DNA from: Blastomussa wellsi
Lineage: Eukaryota; Cnidaria; Anthozoa; Scleractinia; Plerogyridae
Reading direction: 5' to 3'
DNA length: 64,000 nucleotides
Assembly (NCBI GenBank): GCA_947652115.1
Contig: OX393561.1
Location: 43,742,233-43,806,232 of the forward strand
Below are positions 39,480 through 51,400 of this stretch, in pieces. Positions within the stretch are counted from its first letter, which is position 1, and each line of letters opens with the position of its first letter. The position numbers were made by a program, and so were the translations under genes. A model generated the notes under the pieces. The model saw nothing but the letters and a program-made list of their open reading frames with translations, had not been told where the DNA came from and did not search any database.

Positions 39480-39878
39480 AAATTCAACAAACATTTTTCT
39501 ACTATAGTCTTGAACTCTACCAGCCTCAGCCGTATTTCTGACATTGTAACCAATCAAAATTCGAGGAAGACATCACATGAGATACACACGTCAGGTATTA
39601 ACCTGTCAATCAATCTAACTATCAAGCATTCAAAGCTTTTCATTCACTTTTAGAAGTGTGGCCCGATATCGTTTGTTAAAGTGCGATGGCAGAGGTTTGA
39701 AGCTGTGTTAATTATGGTGTCCTCCAAGTCAAATGTTGGGATTAAAAAACAAATTATACAAGCACTGTTATTGAGCCGACCATATTTACTGTGTGTAGTG
39801 TAATATGATGTAGTCCTAAAACTGGAGAAAACGAAGGAATAAAATGATAAAAAATCCATGCTACTTAAGTTCAGATTT

Positions 39879-42800
39879 GGGGTTGAAGGGTGGTAACGGG
39901 CCCTGATCGAGTACACTGGGGCCACCAGGTGTACTCGGCAAATGTCAGGAAATGCCCACCGTGTGATAGGCTCTGCCACCAAGTCGGCTGTCGCATGTCC
40001 TCGTCATAACCCTGGTAATGCAGTGTAACTGCAGCTGAGCGGCAACGGCAAAAGGCGAGTATCCGGCGCCTTTAGAAATAACGGGATGTTGTGGCTAAGG
40101 GAGGGACACCCCGACAGAAAACCCTGGCCCTCCAGGTTGGGGGTTGGGCATGGGGCCAATCCCCCCATCCCGTAAAAAAAAGTTCGATTACGGAAACCGG
40201 AAATTCAAATTCTATACAATGTTACATGGGGAGAAGCACAACAACTTGCCTGACTCCAAACGATGATTTCATCACATGGGAGGATGGGTTAATGAAGGGA
40301 GCAGGTGCAAGCCGAAAGGAAGCCTGTTCACTGATGGAGACGTTGGCTTCTCCCAAGTCTACTATTAAGATAGGAACGTGGAACGTTAGAACAATGTACC
40401 GGATTGGGAAAACCGCAATTGTAGCAAGAGAGATGAGGAGATATGACATTGATATCTTAGGAATTAGTGAGTGCAGGTGGGCTGGTTTTGGACGAATGAG
40501 GACACAAACAGGTGAAACACTGCTGTATTCAGGAAGAGACGATGATGCACATCTCAGTGGGGTAGCCATGCTGTTGAGTAAGAAGGCAAGTAGCTGTCTA
40601 ATGTCGTGGACACCTGTAAACGACCGAATTATCGTGGCACGATTCAACTCGCGTTATATAAGAACTAGCATTGTCCAAGTGTATGCCCCCACAAATGATG
40701 CTGATGGAGAGGCAAAGGACGTCTTTTATGAGCAGGTGCAAAATGTCCTTGACAAAATCCCAAAACACGATATAGTGATCCTAATGGGAGATTGGAATGC
40801 GAAGGTCGGCGACCAACAGGATGGTGAAAAAGGAGTGGTAGGCCGCCACGGACTGCATGGAGAAAGGTCAGAGAATGGGGAACGTTTCGTTGAACTGTGT
40901 GCAAGCAACAATATGGTCATCACAACAACCTTGTTTCCCCACAAGGATATCCACAAGCACACATGGATATCACCAGACTCCCGCACAAAAAACCAGATCG
41001 ATCATGTGGCTGTGTGTGGAAAGTTTAAAAGATCAGTGCTAGACACCCGTGCATTCCGTGGAGCTGATGCCAGCAGCGATCATCACTTAGTCATCGCAAA
41101 GATCAAACTACGGCTGTGTAGAGTAGAGAAGAGAAATAACAACTTGAAGAAGTACAATACGACCAAACTCAAAATGCCTGAAGTGGCACAGAAATTTAAA
41201 ATCGAGCTTCGAAACAGATTCAGTTGCCTGGCAGATGACGAAGACAACAGCAGTGATGACCAAACCCACGATATGGAGAACGATTGGAAGAAGATCAAGG
41301 AAACGTACCAAAAAACAGCTGAAAAGGTTCTGGGTTTTCGTTCAAGGGCAAACAAACCATGGATCAGTGCTGAAAGCTGGAAGAAAATAGATGACAGGAG
41401 AGAGTTGAAGATGAAAATAGACTCCACCAGGTCAGAAAGAGTCAAGAAACAGCTAAGAAATGCATACTCAACCAAAAACAAGGAAGTAAAGAAACAACTC
41501 AAGAAAGACAAAAATGACTGGGCAGAGAAGGTCGCAGAGGAAGCACAGAAAGCTGCGGAGCAGGGTCACCTTAAAACAGTCTATGATGCTACCAGGAAAC
41601 TGTCAACTATGAAGGGCAAGACCATGGACATGATAAAGAGCAAAGAAGGAGTGCTGTTGACAAAGCAAGATGAAATCCAAAAACGATGGAAAGAGCATTT
41701 CTCTGAAGTATTGAATCGTCCAGCACCTGAAGATACAGGAGAGTTTGATGAGGTTGACGAGATCCCACAGACTGAAATTGAAATTGACGTAGATGCACCA
41801 ACAAAGGATGAAATCTCTGCAGCTCTCAAGGAGATGAAAAATGGAACAGCTGGAGGAGTTGATTGTCTGACTGTTGAGATCCTAAAAGCAGACTTAGAAA
41901 CAACTGTGGACGTCCTCTATTATTTCTTCCATAAGGTGTGGGAACAAGAACAACTACCAGAGGACTGGAAACGTGGGTTGATAGTGAAAATTCCGAAGAA
42001 AGGCGATTTAACCGAATGCAACAACTGGAGGGGCATAACGCTAATGGTTATAGCAGCAAAAGTTCTGGGAAGAGTCATAATTACAAGAATACGAGATGGG
42101 GTTGATAGCATGCTACGACAAGAACAAGCAGGCTTTAGGAAGGGCAGAAGCACAACTGAACAGATATTTATACTCCGGAATATCATCGAGCAGTGTATCG
42201 AATGGAACTCCATCCTTTACATATGTTTTGTTGATTTCGCGAAAGCGTTTGATAGTGTGGATCGTCCTGCCCTCTGGAAGATCATGAAGTGTTACGGTAT
42301 TCCTGAAAAGATCGTCAAGATGGTGAAAGTGATGTATTGTGGAAGTGAGTGCGCTGTAACCGATAGGTCAGGTGTGTATGACTGGTTTGAGATCAAAACG
42401 GGTGTAAAGCAGGGTTGCTGTATGTCTGGGTTTCTTTTTCTGCTTGTTGTGGATTGGGTTATGAGGAAGACCATCAGGCAGGGGAATACAGGTATCAGGT
42501 GGAAATTCAACAGCTTCCTGGAAGATCTCGACTTTGCTGACGACCTAGCATTAATTTCAAGCAGTAGAAAGCATATACAGGCTAAAGTTAACAATCTGGC
42601 ACGATATGCAAAAATGACGGGTCTCACAATCAACTCAAAAAAGACCAAGATGATGAGCTGGAATATCCCTGCAAGTAGGAAGATCCTGGTCGATGGAAAA
42701 GAGCTAGAAACAGTGTCGAAATTTGTTTACTTAGGAGGAACAGTAACTCAGGAAGGAGGCTCAGATGAAGACATCAAAAGCAGACTTGGAAAAGCCAGGG

Positions 42801-43328
42801 CAGCTTTTAGCAAGCTGAGGAACGTGTGGAAGAGTAACCAACTGAAACTGGAAACCAAGATCAAGATCTTTAAATCTAACGTTATAGCTGTCCTCCTATA
42901 TGGATGTGAAACATGGCGCATGACAAAAACTGATGCGACCAAGTTGGATGTTTTTCTTCATAGAAGTCTCAGAAGGATCATGAAGATCTATTGGCCAATG
43001 AAAATAACCAACGAAGAGATACGAAGCCGCGCTAACACCAGCACCATCAGCGAGCAAATCTACCGACGACGATGGAAGTTCATTGGCCATATACTTCGAA
43101 TGGATGCAAATAAACATCCTAAAACAGCAATATCTTGGGCCCCCGAGGGACGTAGAAAGAGAGGTAGACCTAAGGAGACCTGGCGGCGAACGACGGAAAA
43201 GGAGAGATTGGCAATGGGATTCTCAGCTTGGAGTGAGGCGGCAGTGGCTGCGAAAGACCGTGTTGCATGGCGTAGAAGGGTGTCCGGCCCGATACCCACA
43301 TAGGGTCACGGTGATAAGTCAAGTCAAG
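39879..43328 (+). mobile_element. Full-length non-LTR retrotransposon (LINE)
   Basis: A 3,450-bp element bounded by a perfect 13-bp target duplication, TAAGTTCAGATTT at 39866-39878 and 43329-43341. It has a GC-rich 5' UTR of about 350 bp, one long open frame (endonuclease plus reverse transcriptase) and a very short 3' end finishing in 'gataagtcaagtcaag', a simple AAGTC-like repeat rather than poly(A). The intact frame and exact duplication indicate a recent insertion. The clade is not assigned. Confidence 0.9.
40226..43303 (+). CDS. LINE endonuclease-reverse transcriptase
   Basis: One uninterrupted frame. The first ATG is at 40226 (about 1,025 codons); the frame stays open upstream to 40091 from a GTG. 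The APE-type endonuclease occupies the N-terminal third: GTWNVRTM, GISECRW, MGDWNAKVG, NQIDHV and the catalytic ASSDHH. The reverse transcriptase follows: PKKGDLTECNNWRGI, QAGFRKGRSTTEQI, FVDFAKAFDSVDR, the GVKQGC motif and the FADD active site. The C-terminus has a basic region (RRRWKFIGHILRM, GRRKRGRPKETW) typical of many animal LINEs annotated as craniofacial-development-protein-2-like endonuclease/RT. The protein nicks target DNA and copies its RNA there. No stops or frameshifts were seen, so it may be active. Confidence 0.95.
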   Translation: MGRSTTTCLTPNDDFITWEDGLMKGAGASRKEACSLMETLASPKSTIKIGTWNVRTMYRIGKTAIVAREMRRYDIDILGISECRWAGFGRMRTQTGETLLYSGRDDDAHLSGVAMLLSKKASSCLMSWTPVNDRIIVARFNSRYIRTSIVQVYAPTNDADGEAKDVFYEQVQNVLDKIPKHDIVILMGDWNAKVGDQQDGEKGVVGRHGLHGERSENGERFVELCASNNMVITTTLFPHKDIHKHTWISPDSRTKNQIDHVAVCGKFKRSVLDTRAFRGADASSDHHLVIAKIKLRLCRVEKRNNNLKKYNTTKLKMPEVAQKFKIELRNRFSCLADDEDNSSDDQTHDMENDWKKIKETYQKTAEKVLGFRSRANKPWISAESWKKIDDRRELKMKIDSTRSERVKKQLRNAYSTKNKEVKKQLKKDKNDWAEKVAEEAQKAAEQGHLKTVYDATRKLSTMKGKTMDMIKSKEGVLLTKQDEIQKRWKEHFSEVLNRPAPEDTGEFDEVDEIPQTEIEIDVDAPTKDEISAALKEMKNGTAGGVDCLTVEILKADLETTVDVLYYFFHKVWEQEQLPEDWKRGLIVKIPKKGDLTECNNWRGITLMVIAAKVLGRVIITRIRDGVDSMLRQEQAGFRKGRSTTEQIFILRNIIEQCIEWNSILYICFVDFAKAFDSVDRPALWKIMKCYGIPEKIVKMVKVMYCGSECAVTDRSGVYDWFEIKTGVKQGCCMSGFLFLLVVDWVMRKTIRQGNTGIRWKFNSFLEDLDFADDLALISSSRKHIQAKVNNLARYAKMTGLTINSKKTKMMSWNIPASRKILVDGKELETVSKFVYLGGTVTQEGGSDEDIKSRLGKARAAFSKLRNVWKSNQLKLETKIKIFKSNVIAVLLYGCETWRMTKTDATKLDVFLHRSLRRIMKIYWPMKITNEEIRSRANTSTISEQIYRRRWKFIGHILRMDANKHPKTAISWAPEGRRKRGRPKETWRRTTEKERLAMGFSAWSEAAVAAKDRVAWRRRVSGPIPT

Positions 43329-43492
43329 TAAGTTCAGATTTCCGAACTAAGGTCCTGTTAAATTCTGATTTCCTGTTTTAACTTGATGAACTATGATTGC
43401 GTTTCAGTTCCTGAAATCTCCTAGGCTCGATTTCCAGCCGTTTTGGAATCTCCCTTCCGCGCGCAATATTTAACCGTATCTGGTTAGTGTGG

Positions 43493-43594
43493 CATGTTCT
43501 AAAACCGGGAACACCGGAACACCCCGGAACACCAGAAATTTATTGGCATTTCATGGTATTTCTGGTGTTCCGGGGTTCCTGGTTTTAGTACATG
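43493..43594. mobile_element. Foldback element, about 100 bp
   Basis: CATGT/A followed by CTAAAACC at both ends in inverted orientation, with 'ccccggaacaccagaaat' facing 'tttctggtgttccgggg'. Palindromic over most of its length. Confidence 0.65.
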
Positions 43595-45295
43595 CCGGTT
43601 AGTGTGCCTGCGTTCAGCTCCTATATAGGTCTAAAAAGACACGAGGTTCATTAATTTGCCGTCATTGGACTAGTCAAAACGTTAGTTTCACTTTAGTTAA
43701 ACTAGTTTAAATTGCTTTCTAAATGACGTTAGAGGGGTGACTACTTGTCAAGAGAGGTATAAACTGCTTGCCAAGTTTACTTTGTACAAACGGCATATGT
43801 CAGCTCTCTACCACTGACGTATGGGAGGCATGGAAATGAGCCACAAACTCCTTCCACGAGATACAGTATTGCGCCATCTTGATTAGCTCTGGAGCCGGGA
43901 ACATATTCAGCTTCTCTGTCAACACAGATGTTTGAGCCGTTGTGGTCATAATAAGCTGTCATCAAGTACCCATGATACTCTTCGGTCCAACCAGATGGAC
44001 AGTCATTCCTTGCGGGCATCATCAGTTGAGAGCCACGTGACTTGACGTAACACACGGTACATGATGCATCATGGTCATGCAAGTTATTTGAGGAAGGATT
44101 GAATGAACTGACTTCATACTCCGTTCCGTACATACGGGCAGAACTTTGCCAGCCGTCGCTATATTTGTCATACTTATGCACGCATATCCCAAGCTTAAAA
44201 CTGAGCTGAGTGAAGCCTCGATCGATGAACCGCATATCGTGCAAGTTATTTGCCTGTTTGTAGATTTCTTTTTTGCTTTAAAACTTCACGTACTTACCTC
44301 TGTACACAACCTGAGCATCTTCACCGCAGCGAGTCCGGCCCCAGCGTACGTATTTGACACCAGAGGGTCCCTGCCTTCCTTGTCCCTTTTGTCCTTTGGG
44401 TCCGGAGGGTCCTTGAGTACCAGCTTTTCCATTTGGGCCAATATCTCCTGAAGCATTTTTAATTATTAATCGTATCATGTCATAGGTGAGTCCCTAGATT
44501 GCGCATACTCACTGCGCATAATTTCACATGTGATCAGCGCGCGCTCATTGGAACATGGCAGACTTTTCTTTGGCTTGAGCTCACCAGAGAAATAAATTAT
44601 CATTTTATAACAGACGAGTAAGGTGACTTATAATTTTGAGAAATAAATTTTTTCCTCTAACAGTCTAAAATAAATATAGACCAATTCCCAGTGTTGAAAG
44701 AGAAAAAATACTCGAAAACGTGTGTTTTGTGCTGTTGCTGCTAAATGAGCACGGGGACCCCCCATTTTTTATTTAAAAATTTAAGTTCCTATGAAACAAA
44801 CAATCGATAAACAAAGTTTGAAAAAATGTCAGTATGGGTTCTTTTTCTGTGGAATGACCTAAAGTTAATAATGAGAAAATTTCTCCATTATTACCTTTAG
44901 GTCCAAGGGAGCCTTGAACTCTAGCCAGTCCTTTTCTTCCTTCACGGCCGTCACGACCTTTGATCACAGAGAAAAAAACAATAAACTAATTGAAATTAAA
45001 GCAAATTATCCATATCGTTAGCAAAACCTACAGTGATCAGCTGTTTTAGGGAGAGTTTCAATTGAGTGCCGTAAAGAAACAAAGCGTTTATTTTGGCCAA
45101 TCACAAAGGATGGAGACAATCCAGTGAACCAATCACAGTTCGAATTTACACGTAGCCGATTGTCTCGTACCCAGGAGCGTCCTTGATCTTTTGGGGAAAA
45201 GGCTTGAGAACGACTTACGATGCGCGCAAAGATCTTCCCATGTTCCTTGCGCGTGTGACTTTGAGGCGCCAGGGTACGAGGCAGCGTAGCCGACA

Positions 45296-45489
45296 TTCTC
45301 GTCCCCAGAGGCCGCGATCCTTTTTGTCAGCACCAAGAATCGTGACCTCTGGGAAGGTCCAACACCGGAAGTCCGCGAATCACGGACTCCCCGTTACTTT
45401 GCACATGCTCACAATTTGGTTACGGCCAGAGGTCTCGATGCCTTGGTGCTGACCAAACGAATCGCGGCCTCTGGGGAAGAGAATGCGCG
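45296..45489. mobile_element. MITE with target duplication of about 11 bp
   Basis: TIRs share 'ccccagaggccgcgat' at both ends. It is flanked by CGTAGCCGACA at 45285-45295 and 45490-45500; the true duplication may be 8-9 bp, hAT-like. It lies in an intron of the collagen pseudogene. Confidence 0.6.
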
Positions 45490-45689
45490 CGTAGCCGACA
45501 CAAAGCGCGGGAAAACATCCACGCACGAGTTACGATTGGTTTTGGTTTTACTACTGATTTAAGCCAATTAAATGAGTGTAGTAATGCAAAACCAAAGCAA
45601 TTCGCTAATTACATTTGACACTTGATTCAAAACCACTCTAATCTGGACTAACATTTAATTCATAGTTAATCTTGTCCAAACCATCTTTT

Positions 45690-46020
45690 AACGCCAGGTG
45701 TTCTTGGGTCGCCCCCGTTTCCGTTTCCCCTCTGGTGTCCAGTGAAGGGCTGTGCGGGAGATGTTGCCTGGTTCTCTTCTCATCACATGTCCGATCCATC
45801 TCCATCGCCTTCGCATGATGATGGTGCCCATGCTGTCCTGGTTGCAGCGGGCGAGAAGATGTTGGTTGGAGATGGTCTCGGGTCAGAATATTCGCAGGAT
45901 TCTTCTAAGGTTCTTGGTGTGGAAGGTGGACAGTTTGTTGAGGTCGCTTTCAGTCGGGTGGAAAGTACACAGCTCTGGTACAGTCTTAGCTTAGTCTTGG
46001 TGCTGTACTGGGATGATTTC
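45690..46020 (-). pseudogene. LINE 3' fragment, antisense remnant
   Basis: Minus-strand translation gives FHTKNLRRILRIFWP, then RRRWRWIGHVMRRE and KRKRGRPKNTWR. These are the same C-terminal landmarks as the intact LINE at 40226-43303 but from a diverged relative. It lacks endonuclease and RT: a 5'-truncated copy. Confidence 0.8.
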
Positions 46021-46176
46021 CACACGTTGTTTAGCATTAATATAATAATAATAATAACTAAAGATTTATAACGCCCCCTTTCCATGCAAATATGATCATG
46101 GCCTTGTAGTACCAGTACTAAATTAAATAAAACTCTATAAAGAAATTGGAATCCTAAAACAACACATCTCCTTTTC

Positions 46177-46275
46177 TAACGCTATCCACTGGATAAATCA
46201 CTATCCAATGGATAGTGCAGTTCTTTTTTCCAACACTTATCCACTGGATAGTGATTTATCCTGTGGATAGCGTTA
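46177..46275. mobile_element. Foldback, 99 bp
   Basis: TAACGCTATCCA and the complement at the right, with repeated 'atccactggata' and 'ctatccaatggatag' words. Nearly fully self-complementary. Confidence 0.7.
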
Positions 46276-46787
46276 TCCACCCTTTTGAACAACTCGGGCC
46301 AGCATTTGAATCCTTGAAGGAAACAAAGCATCATCATTGCTGTTCTCAAACCTGGTATCCCTGGAGTACCTGGGTGTCCTGGTGGTCCCGGGGGACCAGC
46401 GGGACCATCCCTGCCGTCCCGCCCGTCCCGTCCTGTGTGAAGTAAAATCAACTGTATTGTAATAACGTTTTATTCAGTGCAGTGGATGCTAAGGATCAAA
46501 GGACCCCCATTATTCAGATTATTCAGTTTAACATAAGAAATCAAATTTCTAAGCGGGTCGCGCTCCTGTCTGTAATGGACCAGGTAATCAATCTTACTGA
46601 CCTCTACATGATTGTCTTGTTCGTAACTCGTCTCTAGGAGAGGATTTGTTTTCCCGGAGAGCCCGAAAATAAAAGAAAATAATGAGAAAATTGCATGCAT
46701 CAAACGTTAACAACCGTTTCCTAAACTCTACCTTTCGAAATTATAACACATTTAACCAGATATGTTATGAAAATAAATGGGGTTTAC

Positions 46788-46926
46788 CTCGGTGTAAGAA
46801 CCTGTGACTTCTTTCTTTGTTTTTGAGCTATAGTTTCTGGGTTCTGTATTTTTTCGAGGTTCTTTGTTGTCTTGTTCGTTCTTTGTTTTACGTCACTGGT
46901 GAGTTTAACAGGTTCTTACACCGAGG
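46788..46926. mobile_element. MITE, 139 bp, 19-bp perfect TIRs
   Basis: CCTCGGTGTAAGAACCTGT at the left and its exact reverse complement at the right. The core is T-rich and non-coding. Confidence 0.75.
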
Positions 46927-47487
46927 ATGAGCAAATAATTGACCTGATTATCTCAGCAGTCTTCTTGAGTGAAAACCAGATTCTACCACAGAGGATAACA
47001 GAGAATGCTTTGAAGATTGATTAGGAGAATTTTAATATTGGACTCGTAGGTCACAATTCTTTTTGACATGCACCACGTTGTACGCCACGTCCCAAGGAAT
47101 TAAAACGAAGTGAAGATTTGCTGCTTCGATTTTTAAGGGGGAGTATCACGGAGTTTATCACGATTTTTGGTCAGAATTAGCTAAATGTAAACTTCTAACG
47201 CCTCGTCAATACTAAAATCGTTTCTGAATCACTAACTTTTTATAACATCAAGTGAATTCAGAACAGAAGGACGAGGCAAAAAGTGTTGATCATTTCTGTT
47301 GTTGTTGTTATGGGGAAAGAGCTTCTGCAGAGACCGCTCAAATATGTCCATTTTGTGATCGATGGCAAATAATCTCTGCTTCATTTGTTGTTGTTCCAAA
47401 AACAAGAAGGCGATACTCGACACGAGAAAAACAACGGAGAATCTCCAAGAAGCGGCCTTTTGTCAGTTCTGTTTCGTCTTGCTTCAT

Positions 47488-48400
47488 AATGAATAATGAA
47501 ACTGACCTCGACAGAGAATGTTTCAGCCTTATTTTGTCTTCACTGAAGGTGATAGATAATACTGAGAGATTCTGGCCTACTTCCAGAATAACGTGAAGAT
47601 AAGATTACAGTAAGTAAGACTGACGTCGACAGAAACAGTTATAACGGCAATTTCACCATAGTTAACTATTTTGATATTTTACGCAAGAGGTATCCTAACT
47701 TTTATTTCCCCAATTTTCTGCCGTTATTTACTCCATACGTTTATGAACCATCTGAACTGAGCTTGATATAGCATTGGCCTATTCTGTAGGGAACATTTTA
47801 AAATATAGTAAATCTGTTTAAAATTATCTTTGATGGATGGGATCCAATCCCCGCTAATAATCGAGCAGAACAAAGAAATCATGTTTCTAGGCCAACTGTT
47901 GATCCTCTAATAGGTCAGTTGGGTTTATTCACATTTTTAAATTGAATACCAGAAAGGTCAAATATACAGCAGAGGCCTCCCTGTCCCTCCCCTGACAAGT
48001 AATGAGGAGGGGCCTTATCGGGTTAACAACGGACTTCAACACCTTGCCATAAAAATAAAGTGATTTTCTTCTTATTTTTCAGTACGTGATTTTGCAGCAT
48101 TAGTCTTTCCCTCTGGTAGGCATCCGTCAACTCCCGGGGATCATGGAGTTCAGTCCTGGGGCCGTGGGGGTCTGCGTCTACTGTGACCATATATTCGGTT
48201 TTGTAAAGAAAGGTTTAATTTGTACAAATTCTATTCGATTAAAGCTTTCTTTGCAGAGCTCAAAAGACACGGCTGTATCAAAACTAAAGCAAGTCAAGGT
48301 TACCCTTTTACCAAATTTGCATTTCCATTATAGAGGAAAACAAAACAGAAAAAAGACCTGAAAAATGCTGCTAATTACTGTTTACCTATTTTGTTGAATC
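47488..48400. other. Intergenic between collagen copies
   Basis: No gene recognised. This is the 3' flank of the intact collagen gene and the 5' flank of the decayed copy. I see no strong repeat. Confidence 0.4.
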
Positions 48401-51400
48401 TTATTTTGTGCACACAGCGCATGTGAGCTCTCGGCCCTCGTAATAAGGTGGACATTTTGAGAAAAAACCACAGTTTGCCTGCACCAGGTATAGTAATGCA
48501 CCATTGTGATTCTCATGACTTCCGGGAACTGACTCTGGATCCCAGTCAACGCAAATAAAATCTCGAGACTTTTTGTGGTTATAGTGTTCAGTCATTAGGT
48601 ACCCATGATACTCTTCGGTCCAACCACTGGGACAGTCATCCCTTGCGGGTATCATCAGTCTAGTGCCACGTGACCTGACATAGCACACGACACAGGGAGC
48701 ATCATGGTTGTGGATATTTCGTTTAAAAGGATTGAATGAACCCACTTCGTACTCAGCGCCATATATGGCTCCAGTGCTTTCGAAATTGTTAGAGTATTTT
48801 CCATATTTGGGTTGGTTTGGCAAGCAGATGTGGTTCGCTCCTCCTCCTGTATTGCTATAATGGCCGCTTCCTATGAACCCTGGGAAATACAAAACATGAA
48901 ATAAACGAAATAAACGGACACTTGTTTATTTTCTTTTTATATGCGTTTAATTTAGGGGGTCGAGGCTGATCGAGCGCTCGCATCGTTTATAACGATACGG
49001 TGCTGAAAATGTTCTTAAGTTACATGTTATAGTATTCAATTGCTCTCTGTCATGATGCGTTGTGTTGTGTTGTGCTGGGTTGTGCTGCATTGTGCTGTGT
49101 TGTGCTGTGTTTTGCTGTGTTGTGATGCGTTGTGCTGTGTTGTCCTTTGTTGTTCTTCGCCGTGCTTCGTTGCCCTGTGTTTTGCGTTGTTGCGCTGTGT
49201 TGTGCTGTGCTGTGTTGTGCTGTGTGGTGTTGTGTTGTGCTGGGTTGTGCTGCATTGTGCTGTGTTGTGCTGTGTTTTGCTGTGTTGTGATGCGTTGTGC
49301 TGTGTTGTCCTTTGTTGTTCTTCGCCGTGCTTCGTTGCCCTGTGTTTTGCGTTGTTGCGCTGTGTTGTGCTGTGCTGTGTTGTGTTGTGTTGTGCTGGGT
49401 TGTGCTGCATTGTGCTGTGTTGTGCTGTGTTTTGCTGTGTTGTGATGCGTTGTGCTGTGTTGTCCTTTGTTGTTCTTCGCCGTGCTTCGTTGCCGTGTGT
49501 TTTGCGTTGTTGCGCTGTGTTGTGCTGTGCTGTGTTGTGCTGTGTTGTGTTGTGTTGTGCTGGGTTGTGCTGCATTGTGCTGTGTTGTGCTGTGTTTTGC
49601 TGTGTTGTGATGCGTTGTGCTGTGTTGTGCTTTGTTGTTCTTCGCCGTGCTTCGTTGCCCTGTGTTTTGCGTTGTTGCGCTGTGTTGTGCTGTGCTGTGT
49701 TGTGCTGTGTTGTGTTGTGTTGTGCTGGGTTGTGCTGCATTGTGCTGTGTTGTGCTGTGTTTTGCTGTGTTGTGATGCGTTGTGCTGTGTTGTCCTTTGT
49801 TGTTCTTCGCCGTGCTTCGTTGCCCTGTGCTTTGCGTTGTTGCGCTGTGTTGTGCTGTGCTGTGTTGTGCTGTGTTGTGTTGTGTTGTGCTGGGTTGTGC
49901 TGCATTGTGCTGTGTTGTGCTGTGTTTTGCTGTGTTGTGATGCGTTGTGCTGTGTTGTGCTTTGTTGTTCTTCGCCGTGCTTCGTTGCCCTGTGTTTTGC
50001 GTTGTTGCGCTGTGTTGTGCTGTGTTGTGTTGTGTTGTGCTGGGTTGTGCTGCATTGTGCTGTGTTGTGCTGTGTTTTGCTGTGTTGTGATGCGTTGTGC
50101 TGTGTTGTGCTTTGTTGTTCTTCGCCGTGCTTCGTTGCCCTGTGTTTTGCGTTGTTGCGCTGTGTTGTGCTGTGCTGTGTTGTGCTGTGTTGTGTTGTGT
50201 TGTGCTGGGTTGTGCTGCATTGTGCTGTGTTGTGCTGTGTTTTGCTGTGTTGTGATGCGTTGTGCTGTGTTGTCCTTTGTTGTTCTTCGCCGTGCTTCGT
50301 TGCCCTGTGCTTTGCGTTGTTGCGCTGTGTTGTGCTGTGCTGTGTTGTGCTGTGTTGTGTTGTGTTGTGCTGGGTTGTGCTGCATTGTGCTGTGTTGTGC
50401 TGTGTTTTGCTGTGTTGTGATGCGTTGTGCTGTGTTGTGCTTTGTTGTTCTTCGCCGTGCTTCGTTGCCCTGTGTTTTGCGTTGTTGCGCTGTGTTGTGC
50501 TGTGTTGTGTTGTGTTGTGCTGGGTTGTGCTGCATTGTGCTGTGTTGTGCTGTGTTTTGCTGTGTTGTGATGCGTTGTGCTGTGTTGTCCTTTGTTGTTC
50601 TTCGCCGTGCTTCGTTGCCCTGTGTTTTGCGTTGTTGCGCTGTGTTGTGCTGTGCTGTGTTGTGCTGTGTTGTGTTGTGTTGTGCTGGGTTGTGCTGCAT
50701 TGTGCTGTGTTGTGCTGTGTTTTGCTGTGTTGTGATGCGTTGTGCTGTGTTGTCCTTTGTTGTTCTTCGCCGTGCTTCGTTGCCCTGTGTTTTGCGTTGT
50801 TGCGCTGTGTTGTGCTGTGCTGTGTTGTGCTGTGTTGTGTTGTGTTGTGCTGGGTTGTGCTGCATTGTGCTGTGTTGTGCTGTGTTTTGCTGTGTTGTGA
50901 TGCGTTGTGCTGTGTTGTGCTTTGTTGTTCTTCGCCGTGCTTCGTTGCCCTGTGTTTTGCGTTGTTGCGCTGTGTTGTGCTGTGCTGTGTTGAGCTGTGT
51001 TGTGTTGTGTTGTGCTGGGTTGTGCTGCATTGTGCTGTGTTGTGCTTTGTTGTGCTGCGTTGTGCTGCATTGTGCTTTGTTGCTCTTCGCCGTGCTTCGT
51101 TGGGCTGTGTTTTGCTGTGTTGTGCTGCATTGTGCTTTGTTGCTCTTCGCCGTGCTTCGTTGGGCTGTGTTTTGCTGTGTTGTGCTGCATTGTGCTTTGT
51201 TGCTCTTCGTCGTGCTTCGTTGGGCTGTGTTTTGCTGTGTTCTGCTGCATTGTGCTTTGTTGTTCTTTGTCGTGCTTCGTTGGGCTGTTGTGCTTTTCAA
51301 CCCATGTGGAAGCTTCAACAACAACCCCCCGGGTATACCCCGGGCATTTGACACATTTGCCTTCCCATTCTCGCTCAAATAGCGTGGGGGAATTTGAACG

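Larger units (their letters stand above)
43777..47487 (-). pseudogene. Short-chain collagen C4-like copy, probably decayed
   Basis: A tandem paralogue of the gene at 48401-54850 with the same exon order: exon 1 remnant 47487 to about 47230, exon 2 46663-46602, exon 3 46432-46352 (GRD repeats then GPA/GPP), exon 4 44957-44895, exon 5 44447-44298 and exon 6 44216-43777 (C-terminal domain ending AVCTK). Signs of decay: in exon 1 the frame that starts at the ATG and reads GRFLEILR loses phase in the membrane-helix region, so the coiled-coil part (QMKQRL) is in another frame and soon meets a stop. The exon 2 acceptor AG reads CG. The last exon lacks several residues where the intact copy has GGGANHICLP. 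Exons 3-6 remain open, so a shortened transcript from another start is not excluded. Confidence 0.75.

Noticed and set aside
40091..40225. Upstream extension of the LINE protein from a GTG
   Set aside because: Open but without an ATG, and the sequence is GC-rich UTR-like; I used the first ATG and note the uncertainty.
49036..51382. Frames of more than 700 codons on both strands with Cys/Val/Leu or Gln/His/Asn/Thr repeats
   Set aside because: They come from a pentamer minisatellite whose units avoid stops in several frames at once. The array lies wholly within a well-defined collagen intron.
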